Part shown: positions 57,637 through 64,000 of the stretch, piece by piece
Layout: the number at the start of each line of letters is the position of its first letter
Position numbering within the stretch: the first letter of the stretch is position 1
Source: CADEDH01 sp965216205
GTDB taxonomy: Bacteria > Actinomycetota > Acidimicrobiia > Acidimicrobiales > SZUA-35
Assembly (NCBI GenBank): GCA_965216205.1
Contig: OZ244139.1
Span: 4,774,001 to 4,838,000 of the forward strand
Length of the DNA: 64,000 bases
Reading direction: 5' to 3'
Program-made: the position numbers and the translations under genes
The notes under the pieces: generated by a model
Database searches by the model: none
The model's input: only the letters and a program-made list of their open reading frames with translations
Told to the model about the DNA's origin: nothing

Positions 57637-60005
57637 GCGAACAACCTCCCGAGGAACCACACCATGACGAAGGCGGCGCCGACCCCGACCCCGAGGGCGT
57701 AGATGCGGACGAACCCGGACTGGATGATCCGCAGGCCTCGACTCACGCCGCTGAAGCCGGCCGCGATGCCACCGACGGCCCCGTCGATGATGTTGCGGTC
57801 GAACCAGGCGGCGAGATCGAACAGGTGGCGCCCCGGTCCGCCGAAGAAGGCCGCATAGGAGGAGTCGACCTGCCACCCGTCGGCGAGGATCTCACGCTCG
57901 ATGTCCTCCGGGCGGCCCCGACCACCCCGGTAGACGGCAAAGGCGGTCAGGATGGCCACGAGCCCGACGGCGACGGCGACGATCGCCAGCGCCCACTTCG
58001 TGCCGGCCCCGACGGACAACTCGGCCTCGTGTCCGAAGAGGGACGGTTCGAGCCAGTGCTCGAGGAAGTGCAGGTCCTTGGCGAACGGCAGGTTGATGAA
58101 CCCCGCACCGAACGCGAAGAGCGACAGCACAACGAGCGGGGCCGTCATCGTCCACGGCGACTCGTGCGGGTGGTACTCCTGCCGTTCGCCGTAGCTGGCG
58201 GGCAGGTACTGCTCGAGGTCGTCGACGGCGGTGGGCGGGGTGTGGGCGGTCACGTGGCTCGGAGGCCGCGGCGGCGTCTGCGCCGCCAGCTCATCCAACC
58301 GGGCCGCGGCCGCCTCGACGTCGTCGGCTGCGCCCATCACGGCGGTGCTCGCCTCCATCGACTTCTCGTTCGCCTTGGTCAGCGCAGCTTCGGCCTTCGG
58401 GATCGCCTTCGTGCCCTTCTCCATCGCCTTGACGAGCTTGTCGTAGTCGTCGGCCTCAGCCGACGATGCGGCGACGGCGGTGGTGGCCTCGCGGGCGGTC
58501 TGGCGGGCCTTCTCCAGCGCCTCCTCCCGCTTGGCGATGTCGGCGAGGGCCTTCTCGGCGGCGGTCTCGGCCTTGTCCTTCGCCTCCTCGACCGCCGCCA
58601 GCTCGGCCTGGCCGGCGGCGAGACGAGCGTCGACGGCGAGGTCGATCTCGTCGTTCGTCACGTCGAAGAAGCGGGGCCGGCCGAAGAAGGTGAGGATCAC
58701 CTGGCGGGTCATGTAGAACGCGGTGAGGAGCGCGGTGATCAACCCGATCGCCCACAGGCCCTTTCCGCCGATGCCCTCCGCGTTCCAGGCGTAGAGCAGG
58801 ATCTCGTCCTTCGACCAGAACCCGCTGAACGGGGGCACGCCGGCGATCGCCAACCAGCCGATCACGAACGTGAAGGCGGTGATCGGCATCAGCCGGCCGA
58901 GCCCGCCCATGCGCCGCATGTCCTGCTCGTCGTGGAGGCCGTGGATCACCGAGCCCGAGCCGAGGAAGAGCAGCGCCTTGAAGAACGCGTGGGTCACCAT
59001 GTGGAAGATGGCGCCGACGTAGCCACCGACCCCGACGGCGAGGAACAGGTACCCGAGCTGGGACACGGTCGAGTAGGCGAGGACCTTCTTGATGTCGGTC
59101 TGGGCGACGGCGATCGTGGCGGCGAACAGCGCGGTGAGCGCGCCGACCCACGCCACCACGCCCCTGCTCCACAGCTCCGCTTCGGCCAGGATCGGGTTGA
59201 GTCGCGTGAGGAGGAACACCCCCGAGGTGACCATCGTGGCCGCGTGGATCAGGGCCGACACCGGCGTGGGGCCGGCCATGGCGTCCGGCAACCAGACGAA
59301 CAGCGGGAGCTGGGCCGACTTGCCGGCCGCCGCCAGCATGAACAGCAGCACGATGAGCGTGGCCGAGAACGTCGACAGCTCACCGGCCCGGGTGAGGATG
59401 TCGGCGTAGCGGATCGAGCCGAGCTCGGTGAACACGAGGAACGCGCCGAGCATGAACCCGAAGTCGCCGATCCGGTTGGTGACGAACGCCTTCTTCCCCG
59501 CGGTTGCGTTGGCCCCGTCGGTGAACCAGAACGAGATCAGGAAGTAGGAGCAGACGCCAACGCCCTCCCACCCGAGGAACGTGAGGAGGAGGTTGTCGCC
59601 GAAGACGAGGACCAGCATCGAGGCGACGAAGAGGTTCAGGTACAGGAAGAAGGTGGCGAACCGCCCGTCGCCGTGCATGTAACCGATCGAGTAGAGGTGG
59701 ATGAGCGTCCCGACGCCGGTGATGAACAGCGCCATCGTGACCGAGAGAGGGTCGACGAAGAGGCCGACGTCGACCGAGAACGAGCCAGAGTCGACCCAGG
59801 TGAACAGCCGCTGGCTGAAGAACCGGTGCTCTGCGTCCTCGGCCAGGAGGCCGGCGTAGACGATGACGGTGGCGACGAACGCCCCGGCGCTGGCGAGGGT
59901 CCCCAGCCAGCCGGCCAGCGGCTCGCCGAGCTTCCGCCCGAACGCGAGCAGCAGTACGAACCCGGCGAGCGGGAAGGCGGGGATCAACCAGGCAGCTTCG
60001 AGCAT
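57633..60005 (-). CDS. nuoL: NADH-quinone oxidoreductase subunit L (cluster 2) with a ~150-residue coiled-coil insert
   Basis: A 790-residue antiporter-like subunit. Channel residues lie in LTFLGWEGVGVCSYFLISFW and AAGKSAQLPLFVWLPDAMAG. After the helix ending RQVILTFFGRPRFF, where homologues normally pass at once to the HESPWTMTAPL block, there is an extra ~150 residues (452-600; DNA 58206-58652). This insert is almost entirely Ala/Glu/Lys helix (EEAKDKAETAAEKALADIAK, then AKREEALEKARQTAREATTA), predicted coiled coil, ending in a Pro-rich linker. The frame is intact and the C-terminal helices are normal, so it is a real insertion and not a fusion artefact. Confidence 0.94.
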   Translation of the reverse strand: MLEAAWLIPAFPLAGFVLLLAFGRKLGEPLAGWLGTLASAGAFVATVIVYAGLLAEDAEHRFFSQRLFTWVDSGSFSVDVGLFVDPLSVTMALFITGVGTLIHLYSIGYMHGDGRFATFFLYLNLFVASMLVLVFGDNLLLTFLGWEGVGVCSYFLISFWFTDGANATAGKKAFVTNRIGDFGFMLGAFLVFTELGSIRYADILTRAGELSTFSATLIVLLFMLAAAGKSAQLPLFVWLPDAMAGPTPVSALIHAATMVTSGVFLLTRLNPILAEAELWSRGVVAWVGALTALFAATIAVAQTDIKKVLAYSTVSQLGYLFLAVGVGGYVGAIFHMVTHAFFKALLFLGSGSVIHGLHDEQDMRRMGGLGRLMPITAFTFVIGWLAIAGVPPFSGFWSKDEILLYAWNAEGIGGKGLWAIGLITALLTAFYMTRQVILTFFGRPRFFDVTNDEIDLAVDARLAAGQAELAAVEEAKDKAETAAEKALADIAKREEALEKARQTAREATTAVAASSAEADDYDKLVKAMEKGTKAIPKAEAALTKANEKSMEASTAVMGAADDVEAAAARLDELAAQTPPRPPSHVTAHTPPTAVDDLEQYLPASYGERQEYHPHESPWTMTAPLVVLSLFAFGAGFINLPFAKDLHFLEHWLEPSLFGHEAELSVGAGTKWALAIVAVAVGLVAILTAFAVYRGGRGRPEDIEREILADGWQVDSSYAAFFGGPGRHLFDLAAWFDRNIIDGAVGGIAAGFSGVSRGLRIIQSGFVRIYALGVGVGAAFVMVWFLGRLFA

Positions 60006-60009
60006 CTCC

Positions 60010-60315
60010 TCAGCCCTTCAGGGACGTCAGGTCGTCGGCGGTGATGGACGGACGGCGGCGCATGACGACCACCACGATCGACAGGCCGACGACCACCTCG
60101 GCGGCGGCGACGACGAGGACGAAGAAGACCGCCGTCTGCCCGGCGAGATCGTCGAGCGCATTCGAGAACGCCACGAAGCTGATGTTGACCGCGTTCAGCA
60201 TCAACTCCACGCACATGAACATCACGAGCGGGTTTCGCCTGATCAGGACACCGACGAATCCGAGCGCGAAAAGCAGGGCGCTCAGCACCAGATACCAGGT
60301 CTCGGTTACCTCCAT
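60010..60315 (-). CDS. nuoK: NADH-quinone oxidoreductase subunit K (cluster 2)
   Basis: A 101-residue three-helix subunit. The conserved glutamates are in LVMFMCVELMLNAVNISFVA and VVAAAEVVVGLSIVVVV. It lies four bases before nuoL and 13 bases after nuoJ. Confidence 0.96.
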   Translation of the reverse strand: MEVTETWYLVLSALLFALGFVGVLIRRNPLVMFMCVELMLNAVNISFVAFSNALDDLAGQTAVFFVLVVAAAEVVVGLSIVVVVMRRRPSITADDLTSLKG

Positions 60316-60328
60316 CTCTCCTCCGCGC

Positions 60329-60910
60329 TCAGCTCGACGCTGTTCCGGGTTCGTCGACCACGAGATCCTCGGCGCCCCTGTTCCTCACGAGCACGACCGC
60401 ACCGACGGTGGCGATCGTCAACAGCAGCGCCGTCGCCTCGAAGGCCAACACGTTACGGCCGAACAGGTCGTTCGAGAGCTGTTCGACATCGGACCGCTCG
60501 GGGTCGATCGGGGTGGTCGCGCCCCGCGACCCGGTCAGGGCCACCGCGCCATCATCGCCGCCGGGGCCGGACAGGAAGAGGCCGCCGAGCACGAGTGCCA
60601 GGACCACCGCTCCGATGGCGACACCGGCAAGGCGCTGGCCCGACAGCGGCTCGACCTGCAGGTTCTCCGACCGGTCGACGCCGAGCAGCATGATCACGAA
60701 CAGGAACAGGACCACGATCGCCCCGGCGTACACGACGACCTGGACGAACGCGAGGAAGTGGGCGCCTTGCATGATGAACAGCACGGCCACGCCGAAGAAC
60801 GACGCGATCAGCGACAGTGCGGCCCGGACGGGGTTGTTGCTGAGGATGACCCCGAGACCGCCACCGAGCACGATGGCCGCCGACACCACGAAAACGATGA
60901 CGTCCACCAC
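60329..60910 (-). CDS. nuoJ: NADH-quinone oxidoreductase subunit J (cluster 2)
   Basis: A 193-residue membrane subunit with five helices. It has NNPVRAALSLIASFFGVAVL and FLAFVQVVVYAGAIVVLFLF, the family's conserved central pair. A polar loop (~120-150) containing TTPIDPERSDVEQLSND lies between helices 4 and 5. The start is a GTG (60908-60910). Confidence 0.94.
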   Translation of the reverse strand: MVDVIVFVVSAAIVLGGGLGVILSNNPVRAALSLIASFFGVAVLFIMQGAHFLAFVQVVVYAGAIVVLFLFVIMLLGVDRSENLQVEPLSGQRLAGVAIGAVVLALVLGGLFLSGPGGDDGAVALTGSRGATTPIDPERSDVEQLSNDLFGRNVLAFEATALLLTIATVGAVVLVRNRGAEDLVVDEPGTASS

Positions 60911-60947
60911 CTAGCTCCTCCCTCGATCGCTCGGCACCACGACCATG

Positions 60948-61616
60948 TCAGTGGTGACCTCCATCGTCGTCGGGCTCGTCGGCCGGGGCCGTCTCGGCCG
61001 GTACGACGTCGGCGGTCTGGCCCGCTTCGGGCTTGCGGAGGCCGTAGCCGAGCTCGCCGGACCAACCGACGACCCCCTCGTAGGCGGCTCGACCCGAGGG
61101 TGCCGTCGCCCGCATCCAGCCCGAGGTGTCGGCGTCCTCGCCCGGCCGCCAGTCTTCCCAGGGGAGGTTCCGGGGCTTGCCGTCGTCACCGACGAGGAGC
61201 TCGTCCTTGGTGTAGATCGCGTCGGACCGGTTGGTGAACGAGAACTCGAACAGCTTCGTCTCGGTGATCGCCTCGGTGGGGCACGCCTCCACACAGAGAT
61301 CGCAATGGATGCAACGCAGGTAGTTGATCTCGTAGACGTAGCCGTAGCGCTCCCCCGGCGAGCGGGGATCGGCCGGCGGGTTGTCGGCGCCGCGGACGTA
61401 GATGCAGCGGGCTGGGCAGACACCGGCACACAGCTCGCAGCCGATGCACTTCTCCATCCCGTCCTCGTAGCGGTTGAGGACGTGCCGCCCGTGCAATCGT
61501 TCGGGCTTCGGAGCCTTCTCGTCGGTCGAGCCGCCACGCCCGCCCCGATACTGCTTGGTCGTGACGCCCTCCGCCCACTTGCGGAGCGTGACCCCGAACC
61601 CCTCCAGGTACCCCAT
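60948..61616 (-). CDS. nuoI: NADH-quinone oxidoreductase subunit I (cluster 2)
   Basis: A 222-residue subunit with two 4Fe-4S motifs, CIGCELCAGVCPARC and CIHCDLCVEACP. The N-terminal LEGFGVTLRKWAEGVTTKQY matches the docking helix. The C-terminal ~60 residues are longer than usual and acidic. The ATG is at 61614-61616, one base after the nuoH stop. Confidence 0.96.
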   Translation of the reverse strand: MGYLEGFGVTLRKWAEGVTTKQYRGGRGGSTDEKAPKPERLHGRHVLNRYEDGMEKCIGCELCAGVCPARCIYVRGADNPPADPRSPGERYGYVYEINYLRCIHCDLCVEACPTEAITETKLFEFSFTNRSDAIYTKDELLVGDDGKPRNLPWEDWRPGEDADTSGWMRATAPSGRAAYEGVVGWSGELGYGLRKPEAGQTADVVPAETAPADEPDDDGGHH

Positions 61617-61617
61617 G

Positions 61618-62928
61618 TCAGTGCACCTCCTCGACGGGCGCCGCGTCGGTGACCGGCGCCGCATCTGATGGGATCTCGATCAGTCCCCGATCGAGGAGTC
61701 GCTCCTCGCGAGCTGTCCTGATCGCGGCGAGCAGCAGACCCATTGCCCCCATCGCGATCACGAGAGCGATGGCGATGACGATGAACGCATCGATCTGGGC
61801 TGCCGTGCCGGGGTCGGCGTCGTTGGAGAACCCGAACGCCCCGTCCTGGGCGACGAGGATCGCTGCCCTGATCAGGAGCCATCCCAGCGCCAGTGGGATG
61901 AGGAGCTTCCAGCCGAGGTCCATCAACTGGTCGTAACGGAGGCGGGGCAACGTGGCCCGGAACCAGACGAACACGAACAGGAACACGAGCAGCTTCAGGA
62001 AGAACCACACGAAGCCCCAGAGCCAGCCGGGGAGCAACCCGAGGGCGGGCCCGGCCGGTCCCCCGAAGAACAGCGTGACGATGATCGCCGCCATCGTGAC
62101 GGTGTTCATGAACTCGGCGAGGAAGAACAGCGCGAACCGGATCGACGAGTACTCGGTGTGGAATCCACCGACGAGTTCCTGCTCCGCTTCGACCAGGTCG
62201 AAGGGCGGTCGGTTCAGCTCGGCGGTGCCGGCGATGAGGAACACGACGAACGGCACGAACCCGGTGACGATGACGTTCCAGTTGGGCACGATCCCACCGA
62301 AGCCGTCGCCGGCCTGGAACTGCACGATCTCGTTCGTGCTGAGCGAGCCCGAAACGAGGAACACCGACGCCAGCGACAGGCCGAGCGCCGCCTCGTAGGA
62401 GATCGCCTGGGCCGAGGCCCGGATCGAGCCGAGGAGCGGGTACTTCGATCCCGACGACCAGCCGGCGAGCATGATGCCGTAGATACCGACAGAGCTCATC
62501 GCCAGGAAGAACAGGATCCCGATCGGCGGGTCTGCGACCTGGAGATACATCTGCCGGTCGAAGATCGTGACCGAGCCGTCCCCACCGTTGGAGAAGTCGC
62601 CGGCGATCGGGACGATCACGAACGTCAGGAACGCTGGCACCAGGGAGAGGTAGGGCGCCAACTGGAAGACGAACCGGTCGGACCGGGTGGGGATGATGTC
62701 TTCCTTGAAGAACAGCTTGATGCCGTCAGCCAGGGTCTGGAAGATCCCGGCAGGGCCGGCGATGGTCGGGCCGAGGCGATTCTGGAGCCGACCGACGACC
62801 TTGCGCTCGAACCACACCATCAGCATGACCGACACCAGCAGGATCGCGAACGCGATCACCACCTTGGCCAGCACGAGGATGACGTCGCCACCGTCGACAC
62901 CGTCGCTCAGGAACGGCTGACCGCCCAT
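61618..62928 (-). CDS. nuoH: NADH-quinone oxidoreductase subunit H (cluster 2)
   Basis: A 436-residue membrane subunit. VVGRLQNRLGPTIAGPAGIF, MLAGWSSGSKYPLLGSIRAS and FDLVEAEQELVGGFHTEYSS are the conserved quinone-chamber and loop motifs. It ends with an extra helix and a ~40-residue cytoplasmic tail not seen in cluster 1. The ATG at 62926-62928 overlaps the nuoG stop by one base; a GTG directly before it is an alternative. Confidence 0.95.
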   Translation of the reverse strand: MGGQPFLSDGVDGGDVILVLAKVVIAFAILLVSVMLMVWFERKVVGRLQNRLGPTIAGPAGIFQTLADGIKLFFKEDIIPTRSDRFVFQLAPYLSLVPAFLTFVIVPIAGDFSNGGDGSVTIFDRQMYLQVADPPIGILFFLAMSSVGIYGIMLAGWSSGSKYPLLGSIRASAQAISYEAALGLSLASVFLVSGSLSTNEIVQFQAGDGFGGIVPNWNVIVTGFVPFVVFLIAGTAELNRPPFDLVEAEQELVGGFHTEYSSIRFALFFLAEFMNTVTMAAIIVTLFFGGPAGPALGLLPGWLWGFVWFFLKLLVFLFVFVWFRATLPRLRYDQLMDLGWKLLIPLALGWLLIRAAILVAQDGAFGFSNDADPGTAAQIDAFIVIAIALVIAMGAMGLLLAAIRTAREERLLDRGLIEIPSDAAPVTDAAPVEEVH

Positions 62929-64000
62929 CACGCCTGCCTCCCCTGACGGACCTGCACGTTGGTGACCGACCGGCCGGCCGCCAGCAATCGTCGCACGTCG
63001 AATCCGGGGAGCCGCACCGGGAGCCACGCCGTGCTCGGCATCACACCTGGATCGGCCAGGAAGGCCAGCTCGAAGGACTGTCCGTCGCGCTCGACGAGCA
63101 CCGTCTCCCCGGCCTGGAGGCTGCGCTCGGCCACATCGGCCGGGGCGAGCCGGAGCACCGCCTGCTCGGGAAGCGACGCGAGCGAGGGCGACTCCTGCAC
63201 CATCGTGCCGAGATCCCACAGCTTGCGGTCGACGACCAGCCGGAGGCTGCCCTCGCTGGCTGCCGGCGGCACCGCAGCGTCGCCGAACTCGAGCACCCAC
63301 TGTCGCTTGAGGTCGAGGACGACACCGTCGTCGCCCCTGGCGACCTCGTCCCAGTCGACCCCGGCGAGCGACACGGCGGTGTCGACCATCTCTCCCCGCA
63401 ACTCGTCCAGGGTCATGAAGCCGAGATCGATGCCGAGGGCGCCAGCGACCTCGGCCGCGATCATCCAGTCGGGCTTGGCCTGGCCCGGAGGTGTCACCTT
63501 CGCCCGGATCGGACTGAGGCGGCCCTCCATGTTGAGGAACGTCCCGTCGGCCTCGCCGGCGAGTGCAGCGGGGAGGATCACGTCGGCCCTGGCGCTCGAC
63601 GGCGTCACGAAGGCGTCGAGCGCGACGACGGTCGAGACCTGCTCGAGCGCCGACCGGGCGAGCTCGGCATCGGGGAAATCGTCGACGGGGTCGGCGCCGA
63701 GCAGCACGATCGTGTCGATCTCGCCGTCGACCGCGGCCCGGAGGATCCCGTCGGTGTCCTTGCCGTCGAACTCGGGAACGAACGCCCAGTTGGCGAGGTC
63801 GGATCCGTTCCGCCGGACCCCGCCGGGCAGGAAGCCCCCGGAGAGTCCCATCTCGAGTGCCCCCATGATGTTGCCCCGACGCAGGATCGGCACGAACTTC
63901 GTCTCGGGCGCCGTCCGCAGCAGTGCACCGACCGCGTCGGCCGTGTAGCGGGCCGACTCGGCGAGGTTCGCCCGGCCGAGGATCACCGTGACCGGCCGAC
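62928..64000 (-). CDS. nuoG: NADH-quinone oxidoreductase subunit G, C-terminal part (partial)
   Basis: About 357 codons of a molybdopterin-oxidoreductase-like subunit whose 5' end lies beyond the right edge; the frame is open to base 64000. The visible part has TVILGRANLAESARYTADAV, the IDTIVLLGADPVDDFPDAEL strand-turn, VVALDAFVTPSSARADVILP, the GTFLNMEGRLSPIRAKVTPP segment characteristic of NuoG, and a C-terminal beta domain (AETVLVERDGQSF-like region). Its presence means the second operon, unlike the first, carries at least part of the NADH-input module. Confidence 0.93.
   Translation of the reverse strand, partial: RPVTVILGRANLAESARYTADAVGALLRTAPETKFVPILRRGNIMGALEMGLSGGFLPGGVRRNGSDLANWAFVPEFDGKDTDGILRAAVDGEIDTIVLLGADPVDDFPDAELARSALEQVSTVVALDAFVTPSSARADVILPAALAGEADGTFLNMEGRLSPIRAKVTPPGQAKPDWMIAAEVAGALGIDLGFMTLDELRGEMVDTAVSLAGVDWDEVARGDDGVVLDLKRQWVLEFGDAAVPPAASEGSLRLVVDRKLWDLGTMVQESPSLASLPEQAVLRLAPADVAERSLQAGETVLVERDGQSFELAFLADPGVMPSTAWLPVRLPGFDVRRLLAAGRSVTNVQVRQGRQA

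Noticed and set aside
57570..60044. An 824-codon plus-strand frame opposite the second nuoL
   Set aside because: It is an antisense shadow of high-GC coding DNA; there are no domains, and the NuoL frame has all family motifs.

Overview
The window is high-GC DNA with dense actinobacterial-style coding: frequent GTG and TTG starts, stop/start overlaps such as ATGA, GTGA, TTGA and TGATG, and tRNA genes without an encoded CCA. Gene content includes an F420-type (Ddn-like) oxidoreductase, a membrane-anchored transglycosylase of the resuscitation-promoting-factor kind, a pst-phoU-senX3/regX3-like cluster and two nuo loci. This points to an actinobacterium, most plausibly of the Acidimicrobiia. That assignment is inferred from composition and gene families; no rRNA gene is present. 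There is no sign of a phage, transposase, integrase or CRISPR array.

Layout. 1-11 kb: a TetR/F420-oxidoreductase divergent pair with two palindromic operators, a methyltransferase/OsmC divergent pair, a flavin monooxygenase-like protein, two very large tandem paralogous regulators (winged helix, class III cyclase, NTPase, helical repeats), and tRNA-Thr. 11-18 kb: a GNAT acetyltransferase, then a minus-strand operon with a two-component system, a ferric-reductase-like membrane protein, ApbE and two secreted or membrane proteins, one extremely Asp-rich, followed by an acyl-CoA-dehydrogenase-like gene broken by a 31-bp tandem duplication. 18-30 kb: tRNA-Tyr between two repeat arrays, YajQ, a secreted metzincin-type protease, a MacAB-like efflux operon with a lipoprotein, HtpX and acetyl-CoA synthetase.

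30-46 kb: a TetR regulator, a MidA-type methyltransferase and the 11-gene complex I operon nuoABCDHIJKLMN, which lacks nuoEFG. Then come a gamma-glutamylcyclotransferase-like protein, an SDR oxidoreductase and a Dus tRNA-dihydrouridine synthase. 46-64 kb: the phosphate cluster pstSCAB-phoU-histidine kinase-response regulator with a candidate PHO box, a transglycosylase, and a second complex I operon (nuoG-H-I-J-K-L-M-N) running off the right edge with nuoG.

The most unusual signal is in the intergenic spaces. Two loci (18432-18683 and 32020-32160) carry short arms related to TTCTGGCGG whose centres follow fixed distances: 31 bp for same-orientation neighbours, about 37 bp for convergent neighbours and 33 bp for divergent ones. 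A different sequence at 27973-28050 shows the same 31-bp pitch. Other repeat types are a 58-bp tandem array abutting tRNA-Tyr, a 61-bp tandem array downstream of dus, and a 26-bp perfect stem between two divergent genes. The two respiratory complexes also carry unusual insertions: a ~150-residue coiled coil in NuoL of cluster 2, low-complexity inserts in NuoC and NuoL of cluster 1, and a His/Asp-rich open stretch between nuoA and nuoB.
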